A DNA stretch of 64,000 bases from Jeongeupia sp. USM3 (GCF_001808185.1 NZ_CP017668.1:3410001-3474000), one strand, 5' to 3'. Counted from the first letter of the stretch, positions 43,249 through 53,980 are shown. Made by a program: numbers and translations. The notes: generated from the letters alone by a model not told the origin.

Positions 43249-44895
43249 TCAGCGCGGCACGTTCCGCTTGTAGTAGTTGATTAATCCGTTGGTCGACGCA
43301 TCGTGGCTCGCGGTCAGCCCTGGCGTGACCAGATCGCTCTCGATCTTCTTGGCCAGCTGCTTGCCGAGTTCGACGCCCCATTGGTCGTACGAGTTGACGT
43401 TCCAGACCGTCCCCTGGACGAAAACCTTGTGCTCGTACAGCGCGATCAGCGCGCCGAGACGGCGCGGCGTCAGCCGCTGCATCAGGATCGAGTTGGTCGG
43501 ACGGTTGCCCTCGAAAATCTTGTGCGGTGCCAGTTCGTCCTGCGCATCGCCGGTAATGCCGGCCGCGCTGAGCTCGGCGCGCACTTCGGCGTCGTTCTTG
43601 CCGCGCATGAACGCTTCGGTCTGGGCGAAGAAGTTGGCCATCAGGATGGTGCTGTGCGGCTCGGGGATTTCCGGGTGCTCGATGCTGGCGATGAAGTCGA
43701 TCGGCACCAGCTGCGAGCCCTGGTGCAGCATCTGGTAGTAGGCGTGCTGGCCGTTGATGCCGGCATCACCCCAGACCACGGGGCCGGTGTGGTAGTCGAC
43801 GCGGTTGCCGTCGAGGTCGACGGTCTTGCCGTTCGATTCCATGTCCAGTTGCTGCAGATAGGCCGGGAAGCGTTGCAGCGCCTGGTTGTACGGCGAGATC
43901 AGCTGGGTGTTGGCACCGAAGAAGTTCACGTACCAGATGCCGAGCATGCCCATGATCACCGGCAGGTTCTGCTCGAGCGGCTTGTTCTTGAAGTGCTCGT
44001 CCATGGTGTAGGCACCGTGGAGCAGGTCCTGGTAGTCGTGCTTGCCGAGATAGATCGCGATCGGCAGGCCGATGGCCGACCACAGCGAATAGCGGCCGCC
44101 GACCCAGTCCCAGAACTCGAACATGTTGTTGGTGTCGATGCCGAATTCGGCCACGGCCTTGGCATTGGTCGACACGGCGACGAAATGCTTGGCGATGTGC
44201 GTCTCGTTGCCGACGCGGTCGATGAACCACTTGCGCGCGGTGCGGGCGTTGGTGATCGTTTCCTGCGTTGTGAACGTCTTGGACGCGACGATGAACAGCG
44301 TCGTTTCCGGGTTGAGCTTTTTCAGCGTCGAGACGATCTGGTCGCCGTCGACGGTCGAGACGAAATGCATCGTCAGGCGCTGGTGGCCGAAGTCCTTCAG
44401 CGCGTTGCAGACCATCACCGGGCCGAGGTCCGAGCCGCCGATACCGATGTTGACGATGTCGGTGAAGGCCTTGCCGGTGTAGCCGGTACGCTCGCCCGAA
44501 CGGATCTCGTCGGAGAACTGGAACATCTTCTCCTTGACCGCGTTGACCTTGGGCATCACGTCTTCGCCGTCGACAAGGATCGGGTTCTTGTCGAGGTTGC
44601 GCAGCGCGATATGCAGCACCGCGCGGTTTTCGGTGATGTTGATCTTCTCGCCGGAGAACATCTGCTCGATGCGCGCCTTCAGCCCCGACTGCTCGGCCAG
44701 CCTGAACAGCAGCGACATCGTTTCTTCGGTGATGCGGTTCTTCGAATAGTCAAAGAACAGGCCGCCCGATTCGATCGAGAATTTCTCGAAGCGCCGGGCA
44801 TCCTGCTCGAACAGCTCGCGCATGTGCAGCGGCGCCACTTCCTGATAGTGCGCGGCGAGCGCTTGCCACGCCGGCGACTGGGTCAACTTCGACAT
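43249..44895 (-). CDS. pgi: Glucose-6-phosphate isomerase
   Basis: Pgi interconverts glucose-6-phosphate and fructose-6-phosphate. The 548-residue protein shows GIGGSDLGPVMVCNAL, SKTFTTQETITNARTA and GQHAYYQMLHQGSQLVPIDF, the signatures of the main isomerase family. Start at 44895 (MSKLTQSPAWQALAAHY) is preceded by GGAAAGAG and gives the usual length. It lies downstream of hexR across a 204-base gap that carries a dispersed repeat. In an Entner-Doudoroff organism it would return fructose phosphate or feed gluconeogenesis. Confidence 0.97.
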   Translation of the reverse strand: MSKLTQSPAWQALAAHYQEVAPLHMRELFEQDARRFEKFSIESGGLFFDYSKNRITEETMSLLFRLAEQSGLKARIEQMFSGEKINITENRAVLHIALRNLDKNPILVDGEDVMPKVNAVKEKMFQFSDEIRSGERTGYTGKAFTDIVNIGIGGSDLGPVMVCNALKDFGHQRLTMHFVSTVDGDQIVSTLKKLNPETTLFIVASKTFTTQETITNARTARKWFIDRVGNETHIAKHFVAVSTNAKAVAEFGIDTNNMFEFWDWVGGRYSLWSAIGLPIAIYLGKHDYQDLLHGAYTMDEHFKNKPLEQNLPVIMGMLGIWYVNFFGANTQLISPYNQALQRFPAYLQQLDMESNGKTVDLDGNRVDYHTGPVVWGDAGINGQHAYYQMLHQGSQLVPIDFIASIEHPEIPEPHSTILMANFFAQTEAFMRGKNDAEVRAELSAAGITGDAQDELAPHKIFEGNRPTNSILMQRLTPRRLGALIALYEHKVFVQGTVWNVNSYDQWGVELGKQLAKKIESDLVTPGLTASHDASTNGLINYYKRNVPR

Positions 44896-45010
44896 CGACT
44901 CTTTCCTTCTCACGTTTTTCTTCACGGTACGTTTGCCGCGGTGGGCCGCGGTCTTTGATTCTCTCAGGTCAAGCGGCTGCGGCTGCGCATTTTGCCGCCG
45001 TTCGATGCCC

Positions 45011-45090
45011 GGATTCCTCATGGACTAGATGTCCATGCGGATTCCGCGCTTCGGGCGGCACCAGCCTGCTTTGGCTCGCTCGCCTGCCGG
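45011..45090 (-). repeat. Dispersed repeat family, copy 2
   Basis: The core CATGGAC-TAGAT-GTCCATG at 45019-45037 is a perfect 7-bp hairpin. Read leftward, the element starts with GGCGAGCGAGCCAAAGCAG (45066-45084), which is identical over 19 bases to 59034-59052. It lies between hexR and pgi. Confidence 0.75.
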
Positions 45091-45099
45091 AACAGGTTT

Positions 45100-45945
45100 T
45101 TAGTTGTCATGCCCGCGAACCCGTTTTTCCTTCAGGTTGCGTTTCATTTTCTCGAGCTGGTCGATCAGTTCGGGGCCGCGCTTGAGCGCCACGCCGACGG
45201 CGAGTACGTCGATGATCACCAGATGGACGATGCGGGTGATCATTGGCGTGTACAGGTCCGGGTCTTCCATCGTGTCGGCGAACAGGCAGATGTTGCAGCG
45301 CTTGGCCAGCGGCGACTTCGAGTGGGTGATGCCGATGACGTCGGCGCCGGCATCGCGGGCGATCTCGACCGAGCGAAGCATGTCGAGCGTGCGGCCCGAG
45401 TTGGAGACGGCGACGACGGCATCGCCGGGCTTGAGCATCGACGCGCTCATGCCGTGCATGTGCGGGTCGGTGTAGGCGACGGTCGGCACGCCGAGACGGA
45501 AGAACTTGTTTTGCGCGTCGATCGCGACGGCGCCCGACTGGCCCTGACCCCAGACCTCGATCTTGTGCGTGTTCGCCAGCACCTTGATCGCGCGCTCGAG
45601 CGCTTCGGTATCGAGCTCGTTGCGGCAGCGCAAGAGGTGCGAGATGTTGTTGTCGAACAGCTTCTTGGCGAGGTCGTGCGCCGAATCGTCGGCCGAAACC
45701 ATCGAGTGGACATAGGGCACGCCCGACACCAGGCTGCGGGTCAGCCGGAGCTTGAAATCCTGCAGGCCCGAGCAGTTGAGGCTGCGGCAGAAGCGGATCA
45801 CCGTCGGCTGCGATACGCCGGACAGGTCGGCAATCTGGGCAATTGGCGCGTTGGCAACCAGATTCGGTTGCGCCAGTACCAGTTCGGCGACTTTGCGCTC
45901 GGATTTGCTCAGGGTGTCGATCAGGGTCTTGATACGTTCGAGCAT
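45100..45945 (-). CDS. hexR: HexR, RpiR-family regulator of central carbon metabolism
   Basis: HexR represses Entner-Doudoroff and related genes and releases DNA when it binds KDPG. The 281-residue protein has an RpiR-type N-terminal helix-turn-helix (ANAPIAQIADLSGVSQPTVI, then RFCRSLNC) and a SIS sugar-phosphate domain (VWGQGQSGAVAIDAQNKFFR and VVAVSNSGRTLDML). Close match to proteobacterial HexR plus position between pgl and pgi support the name. Two HexR-like operators lie in the zwf-edd divergent region, so autocontrol through the zwf transcript is likely. Confidence 0.94.
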   Translation of the reverse strand: MLERIKTLIDTLSKSERKVAELVLAQPNLVANAPIAQIADLSGVSQPTVIRFCRSLNCSGLQDFKLRLTRSLVSGVPYVHSMVSADDSAHDLAKKLFDNNISHLLRCRNELDTEALERAIKVLANTHKIEVWGQGQSGAVAIDAQNKFFRLGVPTVAYTDPHMHGMSASMLKPGDAVVAVSNSGRTLDMLRSVEIARDAGADVIGITHSKSPLAKRCNICLFADTMEDPDLYTPMITRIVHLVIIDVLAVGVALKRGPELIDQLEKMKRNLKEKRVRGHDN

Positions 45946-46036
45946 GGTCGGTGGGTCTCACTCAAACGGCGATCGGGCCAGCTGTAGCTCGGCTGGGCCG
46001 GGGATCGCCCGGTTCTCAGTCAAACGTGATTGGAAC

Positions 46037-46058
46037 CACGGGGCCTCTCGGCCCCGTG
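46037..46058 (-). promoter_or_regulatory. Stem-loop between pgl and hexR
   Basis: CACGGGGCC and GGCCCCGTG form a perfect 9-bp stem with loop TCTC, 13 bases after the pgl stop. No T tract follows on the leftward strand. It may protect the pgl 3' end or reduce read-through into hexR. Confidence 0.5.
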
Positions 46059-46071
46059 CGCGGTACTGGTG

Positions 46072-46770
46072 TTAGGCGGTCCAGAACACCGACTTGGCCG
46101 TCGCGACCTGATCGAGCACGCGACGGATCGGGTATTGCTGCTGCACCGGCTTGTCCTCGGACATCGCGGTCAGCAGCAAGCTCTTCTTGCCTTCGCCGGT
46201 GACATGGACGATGACGTCGCGCGCCCTGGCGATCGTCGGCAGGGTCAGCGTGATGCGCTGGTGCGGCGCGACCGGCGGCGTGACCGCGGCGAGCAGCGCG
46301 GTCGATGCGCAGGCGGCTTCGAGTTCGGCCGCATCCGGGAACAGCGATGCGGTGTGGCCGTCGTCGCCCATGCCGAGGATCAGCACGTCGATCGGCGTCG
46401 GGAAGATCGCCAGCCGCGCTTCGATCGCCGGCAGCGCTTCGTGCGGGGTCGCCGCGCCGTTGACCAGCGAAATGAAGTTGGCCTTGGCCGCTGGCCCTTG
46501 CAGCAGATGGGTGCGCACGCTCTTCTCGTTGCTGTCGGCGTGGTCGGGCTGGACCCAGCGTTCGTCGACGAGGGTGACGTTGACGCGGCGCCAGTCGATC
46601 TGAGCTTGCGACAGCGCGGCAAACATGCCGGCCGGCGTGCGGCCGCCGGAAACGGCCAGACTCGCCGCGCCGCGCGCGTTGATCGCCGCGCTCAGGCGCT
46701 CGGCGATGTGCGCGGCCAGCGCCGCGTCGAGTTGGTCTTTCGACGCGAATTCATGCCATTGCAAAGCCAT
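46072..46770 (-). CDS. pgl: 6-Phosphogluconolactonase
   Basis: The enzyme hydrolyses 6-phosphogluconolactone to 6-phosphogluconate, the step between Zwf and Edd. The 232-residue protein belongs to the NagB/DevB-like family, with LAVSGGRTPAGMFAALS, VNVTLVDERWVQPDHADSN and VLILGMGDDGHTASLFPDA, the standard motifs. It lies 202 bases downstream of zwf and upstream of hexR in the same direction, as in many Entner-Doudoroff clusters. No glucokinase gene is present between pgl and hexR. Confidence 0.96.
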   Translation of the reverse strand: MALQWHEFASKDQLDAALAAHIAERLSAAINARGAASLAVSGGRTPAGMFAALSQAQIDWRRVNVTLVDERWVQPDHADSNEKSVRTHLLQGPAAKANFISLVNGAATPHEALPAIEARLAIFPTPIDVLILGMGDDGHTASLFPDAAELEAACASTALLAAVTPPVAPHQRITLTLPTIARARDVIVHVTGEGKKSLLLTAMSEDKPVQQQYPIRRVLDQVATAKSVFWTA

Positions 46771-46859
46771 TGCCTACCTCGGGGGACGGACACAACGCCA
46801 GCGAAGGGCGGAGCGCCTAATTTAAATAATCTGTACGTGCAGCGTGCCGGAGCAAAACG

Positions 46860-46935
46860 CAGCGAGCGGCGTCAGGGCACGGAGCGGAAGGGCGAGCCCC
46901 CGGAATGGACTAGATGTCCATGAGGAGGTCGAGCC
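46860..46935 (+). repeat. Dispersed repeat family, copy 3
   Basis: The core ATGGAC-TAGAT-GTCCAT at 46905-46921 is a perfect 6-bp hairpin with 5-base loop, preceded by GCGAGC-rich sequence and followed by GAGGAGG. It sits in the zwf-pgl gap and shares its core with copy 2. Confidence 0.7.
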
Positions 46936-46972
46936 CGCCCGCGACAAAGCCATGGCGCCGCGCAGCAAGTTT

Positions 46973-48424
46973 TCAGCTTTCTTCGTGCCAGCACAGGCCG
47001 TCGCGCGACAACAGTGCCGACGACGCGGCCGGGCCCCAGGTGCCGGCGGTGTAGGCCTTCGGCGCGTCCGGGCTGGCTTCCCAGGTGTCGATGATCGGCT
47101 CGACCCATTTCCACGCGGCGCGTTGCTCGTCACGGCGGACGAACAGCGACAGGTCGCCGCGGATCACGTCCATCAGCAGGCGCTCGTAGGCTTCCGGGCT
47201 GCGGGTCGTGAAGGTTTCCTTGAAGTCGAGGTCAAGGTGGACCGGGCGCAGGCGGACCTGGTTGCCCGGTTCCTTGGCCATCAGGTAGAGGCGGACCGAC
47301 TCATCCGGCTGCAGCTGGATCACCAGACGGTTCGGCGTACCCATCTTGCCGAAGATCGAATGCGGTGCCTCGCGGAAGTTGATGACGATCTCGGCGAGGC
47401 GCTCCTGCAGGCGCTTGCCGGTCCGCAGGAAGAACGGCACGCCGGCCCAGCGCCAGGTCTGGATTTCGGCCTTGAGCGCGACGAAGGTTTCGGTCTTGGA
47501 GCCCGCCGGGACATCCGGCTCTTCCAGGTAGCCCGGCACCGGCTTGCCGCCGACTGCACCGGCGCGGTACTGGCCGCGGACGACCTTGGTGTGGACGTCC
47601 TCGACGGTCAGCGGCTTGAGCGCGCGCAAGACCTTGAGCTTCTCGTCGCGGACCGCGTCGGCGTCGATGCTCGCCGGCGGCTCCATCGCGACGATGGTCA
47701 GCAGTTGCAGCAGGTGGTTCTGGATCATGTCGCGCAGCGCGCCGGTCTTGTCGTAGAAATCCGCACGGGTTTCCACGCCGACCTGTTCGGTCACGGTGAT
47801 CTGCACGTCGCGAATCCATTCGCGGCGCCACAGCGGTTCGAGCAGCGTGTTGGCAAAACGCAGTGCGATCAGGTTGAGCACCGGCTCTTTGCCGAGGTAG
47901 TGGTCGATCCGGTAGATCTGGTGTTCTTCGAAGTACTGACCGACTTCGTCGTTGATCTTGTTCGACGAGGCGAGATCGTGGCCGAGCGGTTTTTCGAGCA
48001 CCACGCGGGCATTGCCCTTGGTCAGGCCGACACCGGCCAGGCTCTTCGAAATCGGTGCGAACAGGTCCGGCGCGGTCGACAGGTAGAACACGCGAGCACG
48101 CTTCGGAAACTCGTTCAGCGCGTCGGCGAGCAGGCCGAATTCCTCAGGCTTGTTGGCGTCGATCTTCAGGTACTGGATGCGGGCGGCGAACGAGTCCCAG
48201 TCGGCGTCGTTGTAATGCTTGCCGAGGTAGCCCTTGGCCAGCGCGTGTGCCTTGTCGAGGTAGGCGGCGGTATCGGGCACGCTGCGGCCCAGACAGACGA
48301 TACGACCTTCGGCCGGCAGGTTGCCGTCCTGGTGTTGGTGATACAGCGCCGGCAACAGTTTGCGCATCACGAGGTCACCGGTGCCGCCAAACAGCACCAT
48401 GTCGAACGCGTCGATCTGGGTCAT
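46973..48424 (-). CDS. zwf: Glucose-6-phosphate 1-dehydrogenase
   Basis: Zwf oxidises glucose-6-phosphate to 6-phosphogluconolactone with NADP or NAD. The 483-residue protein has the coenzyme motif LFGGTGDLVMRKLLPALY at the N-terminus and the substrate signature RIDHYLGKEPVLN with catalytic His. VVLEKPLGHDLASS and the later segments TGKRLQERLAEIVINF are also typical. Length is normal. It is the first gene of the leftward block and faces edd across a region with two HexR-like operators. Confidence 0.97.
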   Translation of the reverse strand: MTQIDAFDMVLFGGTGDLVMRKLLPALYHQHQDGNLPAEGRIVCLGRSVPDTAAYLDKAHALAKGYLGKHYNDADWDSFAARIQYLKIDANKPEEFGLLADALNEFPKRARVFYLSTAPDLFAPISKSLAGVGLTKGNARVVLEKPLGHDLASSNKINDEVGQYFEEHQIYRIDHYLGKEPVLNLIALRFANTLLEPLWRREWIRDVQITVTEQVGVETRADFYDKTGALRDMIQNHLLQLLTIVAMEPPASIDADAVRDEKLKVLRALKPLTVEDVHTKVVRGQYRAGAVGGKPVPGYLEEPDVPAGSKTETFVALKAEIQTWRWAGVPFFLRTGKRLQERLAEIVINFREAPHSIFGKMGTPNRLVIQLQPDESVRLYLMAKEPGNQVRLRPVHLDLDFKETFTTRSPEAYERLLMDVIRGDLSLFVRRDEQRAAWKWVEPIIDTWEASPDAPKAYTAGTWGPAASSALLSRDGLCWHEES

Positions 48425-48537
48425 AGCATCCTTCCTGAGTTATTCGTTGAACTCGGCCGCGTGCAGGTCCATCCGTTGTCCCCTGGCCTGTTGGGCGGGG
48501 GCTGCATACGCGCCGAGGTCTGGGCGTAGTAAGACTT

Positions 48538-48552
48538 CGTAATGTTACTACA
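48538..48552 (-). promoter_or_regulatory. HexR-like operator near zwf
   Basis: Read leftward, the site is TGTAGTAACATTACG, one mismatch short of the central pattern in the published HexR consensus TGTARTWWWAYTACA plus the last base. A weaker neighbouring copy CGTAGTAAGACTTCG overlaps it at 48526-48540. Its position 114 bases before the zwf start fits control of the leftward block. Confidence 0.75.
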
Positions 48553-48705
48553 TGCGCAAAATCCGGCGCAAACGCTTTCGGCGGCGTTCGGGATTTCCCG
48601 AACGTCATTCGCCGAAAAATCCAGCAAAGCCGCGCCGTTGAACGAAAATGGTGCGTTGCGGTAATGCCGCTTCGTAAGCAGTTGTGGTTGAGTTTGCTAG
48701 GGGGT

Positions 48706-48720
48706 TGTAGTAAAACTACG
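48706..48720 (+). promoter_or_regulatory. HexR-like operator near edd
   Basis: TGTAGTAAAACTACG matches the published HexR consensus TGTARTWWWAYTACA at every position but the last. It lies 75-90 bases upstream of the edd start, a typical operator distance. Confidence 0.82.
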
Positions 48721-48794
48721 CCGTAATCTTGCGACATACACTACCGCGATCCATGTAGCAGCGCGTGTCGAGGCGCGGTCAACCGGAGTTCGTC

Positions 48795-50621
<1,827 letters not shown>

Positions 50622-50686
50622 TGTCAATCGTCAGCCGGCCTCCGGGCCGGCTTTCACTTATTGCTTAATACATTAGGAACCCTGCC

Positions 50687-51310
50687 ATGCAAATTCGTGA
50701 AATCATGCGTTCGTGCTCGGTCATGCCGGTGCTGGTGATCGAGAAGGTCGAACACGCCGTGCCGCTGGCCAAGGCGCTGGTCGACGGCGGTATTCGCGTG
50801 CTGGAAGTGACCCTGCGGACCGAAGCTGCGCTTGAGGCCGTCAAGGCGATCGCCGACAACGTGCCGGACGCCATCGTCGGCGTCGGTACCGTCGTGCGCC
50901 CCGAGCAGTTCGCCCTGGCTCAGGCTGCCGGCGCCAAGTTCGCCGTGACCCCGGGCCTGACGCCGAGGCTCGCCGCCGCCGCGCGCGAAGCCGGCATCCA
51001 GCTGCTGCCGGGCGTGATGACGCCGTCCGAAGCGATCGCCGCACTCGAAGAAGGCTTCGATGCGCTCAAGCTGTTCCCGGCCGAACAGGCCGGCAGCCTC
51101 GGCATGCTCAAGGCCATGGGCGGCCCGCTACCGCAGATCCTGTTCTGCCCGACCGGTGGCGTGTCGCTCGAGTCGGCGGCGAAGCTGCTGGCGCTGCCGA
51201 ACGTCGGTTGTGTCGGCGGTTCGTGGCTTGCACCGAAGGACATGGTCGCCAACGGCGACTGGGCCGGCATCACCAAGCTTGCCCGTGAAGCGGCCGCGCT
51301 GCGCGCCTGA
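50687..51310 (+). CDS. eda: KDPG aldolase
   Basis: Eda splits KDPG to pyruvate and glyceraldehyde-3-phosphate by a Schiff-base mechanism. The 207-residue protein has GGIRVLEVTLRTEAAL with the catalytic Glu, GAKFAVTPGLTP, and FDALKLFPAEQAGSLGML with the Schiff-base Lys. It forms an operon with edd. Its products feed gap and the pyruvate dehydrogenase genes, both present in this window. Confidence 0.97.
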   Translation: MQIREIMRSCSVMPVLVIEKVEHAVPLAKALVDGGIRVLEVTLRTEAALEAVKAIADNVPDAIVGVGTVVRPEQFALAQAAGAKFAVTPGLTPRLAAAAREAGIQLLPGVMTPSEAIAALEEGFDALKLFPAEQAGSLGMLKAMGGPLPQILFCPTGGVSLESAAKLLALPNVGCVGGSWLAPKDMVANGDWAGITKLAREAAALRA

Positions 51311-51439
51311 CCACAGGTCGTCGCAAGGGGCGGCAAAATGCTGCCCGTCCCCTTCGACTGGTAGACTGAAGGCTTGCGCAGTGCTCCATCTGACTATGAC
51401 GGTCGCGTAAGTCCCTAATGTACGTACGATGCTTGTCAT

Positions 51440-51460
51440 GGCACAAAGGCGCCTTGTGCC
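51440..51460. promoter_or_regulatory. Inverted repeat upstream of gap
   Basis: GGCACAA at 51440-51446 and TTGTGCC at 51454-51460 flank AGGCGCC. The 210-base eda-gap gap contains no gene, so this near-palindrome is a candidate operator or attenuator for gap. No HexR-like site was found here. Confidence 0.4.
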
Positions 51461-51520
51461 GGCGCTTGTATGCTCTGACCGTCCAATCTGTTCCATCCTC
51501 TATTTATCTGGAGATGATCC

Positions 51521-52525
51521 ATGGCTATCAAAGTAGGTATCAATGGTTTCGGCCGCATCGGCCGCATGGTATTCCGTGCCGCCGTCTACAACTTCGCGGA
51601 CGACATTGAAATTGTCGGTATCAACGACCTGTTGGAGCCGGATTATCTCGCCTACATGCTCAAGTTCGACTCGGTGCATGGCAAGTTCAAGGGTGATGTG
51701 AAGGTCGAAGGCGGCCATCTCGTCGTCAACGGCAAGACCATCCGCCTGACCGCGATCAAGGATCCGGCCGAACTGAAGTGGGGCGAGGTCGGTGCCGATG
51801 TCGTCGTCGAGTCGACCGGCCTGTTCCTGACCAAGGAAACCGCCGAGAAGCACATTGCCGCCGGCGCCAAGAAGGTCATCATGTCGGCACCGTCGAAGGA
51901 CGACACCCCGATGTTCGTCTACGGCGTGAACGACAGCACCTATGCCGGCCAGAACATCATCTCCAACGCGTCGTGCACGACCAACTGCCTGGCCCCGATC
52001 GCCAAGGTCATCAACGACAACTTCGGCATCAAGCGCGGCCTGATGACCACCGTCCACGCGGCGACGGCGACGCAGAAGACCGTTGACGGCCCGTCGAACA
52101 AAGACTGGCGCGGCGGCCGCGGCATCCTGGAAAACATCATTCCGTCGAGCACCGGTGCCGCCAAGGCCGTCGGCGTGGTGATCCCGGAAGTGAAGGGTAA
52201 GCTCACCGGCATGTCGTTCCGCGTGCCGACGTCGGACGTTTCGGTCGTCGACCTGACCGTCGAGCTGAACAAGGAAGCGAGCTACGAAGAAATCTGCGCC
52301 GCCATGCGCGCAGCGTCGGAAGGCCCGATGAAGGGCGTGCTCGGTTACACCACCGAAAAAGTCGTCTCGACCGACTTCCGCGGAGAAGCCTGCACCTCGA
52401 CGTTCGACGCCGACGCCGGCATCGCACTCGACAAGACCTTCGTCAAGCTCGTGGCCTGGTATGACAACGAGTGGGGCTACTCCAGCAAGGTGCTGGAAAT
52501 GGTCCGCGTGATGGCTGCCAAGTAA
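51521..52525 (+). CDS. gap: Glyceraldehyde-3-phosphate dehydrogenase
   Basis: Gap oxidises glyceraldehyde-3-phosphate to 1,3-bisphosphoglycerate with NAD. The 334-residue protein begins with the NAD fold KVGINGFGRIGRMVFRAAV. Its active-site motif is NASCTTNCLAPIAKV with the catalytic Cys, and it ends with VAWYDNEWGYSSKV. CTGGAG lies upstream of ATG. An intrinsic terminator follows. Placement after eda fits the lower Entner-Doudoroff route. Confidence 0.97.
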   Translation: MAIKVGINGFGRIGRMVFRAAVYNFADDIEIVGINDLLEPDYLAYMLKFDSVHGKFKGDVKVEGGHLVVNGKTIRLTAIKDPAELKWGEVGADVVVESTGLFLTKETAEKHIAAGAKKVIMSAPSKDDTPMFVYGVNDSTYAGQNIISNASCTTNCLAPIAKVINDNFGIKRGLMTTVHAATATQKTVDGPSNKDWRGGRGILENIIPSSTGAAKAVGVVIPEVKGKLTGMSFRVPTSDVSVVDLTVELNKEASYEEICAAMRAASEGPMKGVLGYTTEKVVSTDFRGEACTSTFDADAGIALDKTFVKLVAWYDNEWGYSSKVLEMVRVMAAK

Positions 52526-52548
52526 GTCGCATTTCACGCAGAACAAGG

Positions 52549-52570
52549 AACCCGCTTCGGCGGGTTTTTT
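52549..52570 (+). terminator. Intrinsic terminator after gap
   Basis: AACCCGC-TTCG-GCGGGTT with a perfect stem and UUCG-type tetraloop is followed by a T run, 24 bases after the gap stop. Confidence 0.92.
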
Positions 52571-52571
52571 G

Positions 52572-52726
52572 TTGGCTGGATACAGGGAAGCGCTGTCGTA
52601 CCATGACAATGAGCTGAGATGCTCGAGCCGTATCCACTGCCTTGCCAAGGCACCGCGGAGCATGGGCTCGAACGTGTGTAGAAACAGAAAACACTTTAAA
52701 AACCGCCGCTTACAGGCGGTTTTTTA
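52572..52726 (+). ncRNA. Candidate small RNA between two terminators
   Basis: Between the gap terminator and the terminator at 52697-52726 lie about 125 bases with no good reading frame (a 72-codon frame has no ribosome site). A second strong terminator with no gene before it often marks a small RNA, here running rightward toward the porin. No promoter with good -35/-10 boxes was identified, so the 5' end is unknown. A failsafe terminator or a decayed gene are alternatives. Confidence 0.35.
52697..52726 (+). terminator. Second intrinsic terminator upstream of the porin
   Basis: AACCGCC-GCTTACA-GGCGGTT forms a 7-bp stem (10 with the flanking A/T pairs) followed by TTTTA. It is 172 bases downstream of gap and 189 bases upstream of the porin start. 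Confidence 0.88.
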
Positions 52727-52914
52727 TTTGACGTGTTGTATGTGGGCAACGGTTTCACCGCGTAAGCGCAGGCGGGTTTGCCCGTAGCAAGTCGATTCTT
52801 TTATTCTGGCCCCGTAGAGCAAGGTTGCGTCAGACGTACCGCAAATCGTGCTGTTACGGCTGGTTCTTCATCTAATTAGAAAGAAACCAACTCTCGTATC
52901 TAGGAGACCTATAA

Positions 52915-53946
52915 ATGTTCAAACGTGCTCTGGTTGCTGCTTCCCTGGCAGCTGCTTTCGCGGCTCCGGCTTTCGCCGAAGTCACCATCGGCGGTTCGAT
53001 CGAAGCCGACATCTATATCCACGGTTCCAATGCGAACGGCTTCCGTGACGAAGTCGAACTCGACGTTGAGCCGCGCCTGTTCTTCTCGGGTAGCGACAAG
53101 CTCGATAACGGCTCCAAGGTCATCTGGAAGATCTGGACCGGTGTTGAAAACTACCGTGAACAAAAGGACAAGACCTGGGGCAACCGTGAAGCTTGGGGCG
53201 GCTGGCAAGGCGACTGGGGTACCCTGCGTTTCGGTAAGACCTACGCTCCTTCGTACCTGAAGCTGGACTGGCCGTACGGCAACCTGGGCGGCGCGATGCA
53301 CGTTGCCGAACTGGGTCTGGTTGGTTTCAACCCGGACAACGCAATCACCTATGATTCGCCGAACTGGGGTGGTTTCTCGTTCTCGGGTCAGTACTCGTTC
53401 CTGGGCCAACAAAACCAGGTTGATGGCGTTGACCAAGAATACTTCGTTGACGTGACCGCCGGTTACTCGGGTGGTGGCTTCATGATCGACGCTGGCTATC
53501 AGCAAGCCGAAGCCAACGCTGTTGTCGGCGGCGTGCTGACGCACCAGCAAGATCCGAGCAAGTTCTGGTTTGTTGCAGGTGGCTACAACTTCGGCGCCTT
53601 CACCGTCAAGGCTGGTTACAAAGGCTGGGAAAATTCGTGGGCCGGTCTCGCTGGCGACCAGAACCAGTACTTCGTTCAAGGTATTTACTCGGCTGGCAAG
53701 CACACCGTTGGCCTGACCTACAACTACTTCGACGATGTTGAGCAAAACGGCAGCAAGATCAACGATAGCGACTCGAACGTGATCTACGGTCAGTGGAACT
53801 ACTCGCTGTCGAACAACACCGTTGCTTACGTTCAAGGTCGTTACTCGATGGCCGGCGAAAATGCGGTCATGGGCGCAAACTACGCAACCCTGGCTAAGGA
53901 TAGCGACAGCTACCGTCTGCTGTTCGGTACCTGGACCGGCTTCTAA
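52915..53946 (+). CDS. Outer-membrane porin
   Basis: The 343-residue protein is a general trimeric porin. A signal peptide (MFKRALVAASLAAAFAAPAFA) precedes EVTIGGSIEADIYI and alternating barrel strands such as GWQGDWGTLRFGKTYAP. The C-terminus LLFGTWTGF ends in Phe, the BAM recognition residue. Codon use is unlike the neighbours (many GTT, GCT, GGT, CGT codons), which fits very high expression. AGGAG precedes ATG. It sits between gap and a sugar ABC transporter, so sugar permeation across the outer membrane is a plausible role, but specificity cannot be read. Confidence 0.93.
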   Translation: MFKRALVAASLAAAFAAPAFAEVTIGGSIEADIYIHGSNANGFRDEVELDVEPRLFFSGSDKLDNGSKVIWKIWTGVENYREQKDKTWGNREAWGGWQGDWGTLRFGKTYAPSYLKLDWPYGNLGGAMHVAELGLVGFNPDNAITYDSPNWGGFSFSGQYSFLGQQNQVDGVDQEYFVDVTAGYSGGGFMIDAGYQQAEANAVVGGVLTHQQDPSKFWFVAGGYNFGAFTVKAGYKGWENSWAGLAGDQNQYFVQGIYSAGKHTVGLTYNYFDDVEQNGSKINDSDSNVIYGQWNYSLSNNTVAYVQGRYSMAGENAVMGANYATLAKDSDSYRLLFGTWTGF

Positions 53947-53980
53947 TCGATTCGTTTGATTCGATTTGCTAGGTCTTAGA

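Larger units (their letters stand above)
48425..48794. promoter_or_regulatory. zwf-edd divergent regulatory region
   Basis: This 370-base AT-richer gap carries promoters for leftward zwf and rightward edd. Two copies of a TGTAGT-N3-AYTAC(G) palindrome, the known HexR operator pattern, lie at 48538-48552 and 48706-48720. GGAG at 48785-48788 precedes the edd start. No small gene is convincing. Confidence 0.75.

Noticed and set aside
51420..51520. A HexR operator in front of gap
   Set aside because: No TGTAGT-N3-ACTACA-like sequence is present; only an unrelated GGCACAA/TTGTGCC repeat is seen.
52590..52700. A tRNA-like segment before the second terminator
   Set aside because: No acceptor/T-arm pairing or GTTC-type T-loop in the correct position could be made.
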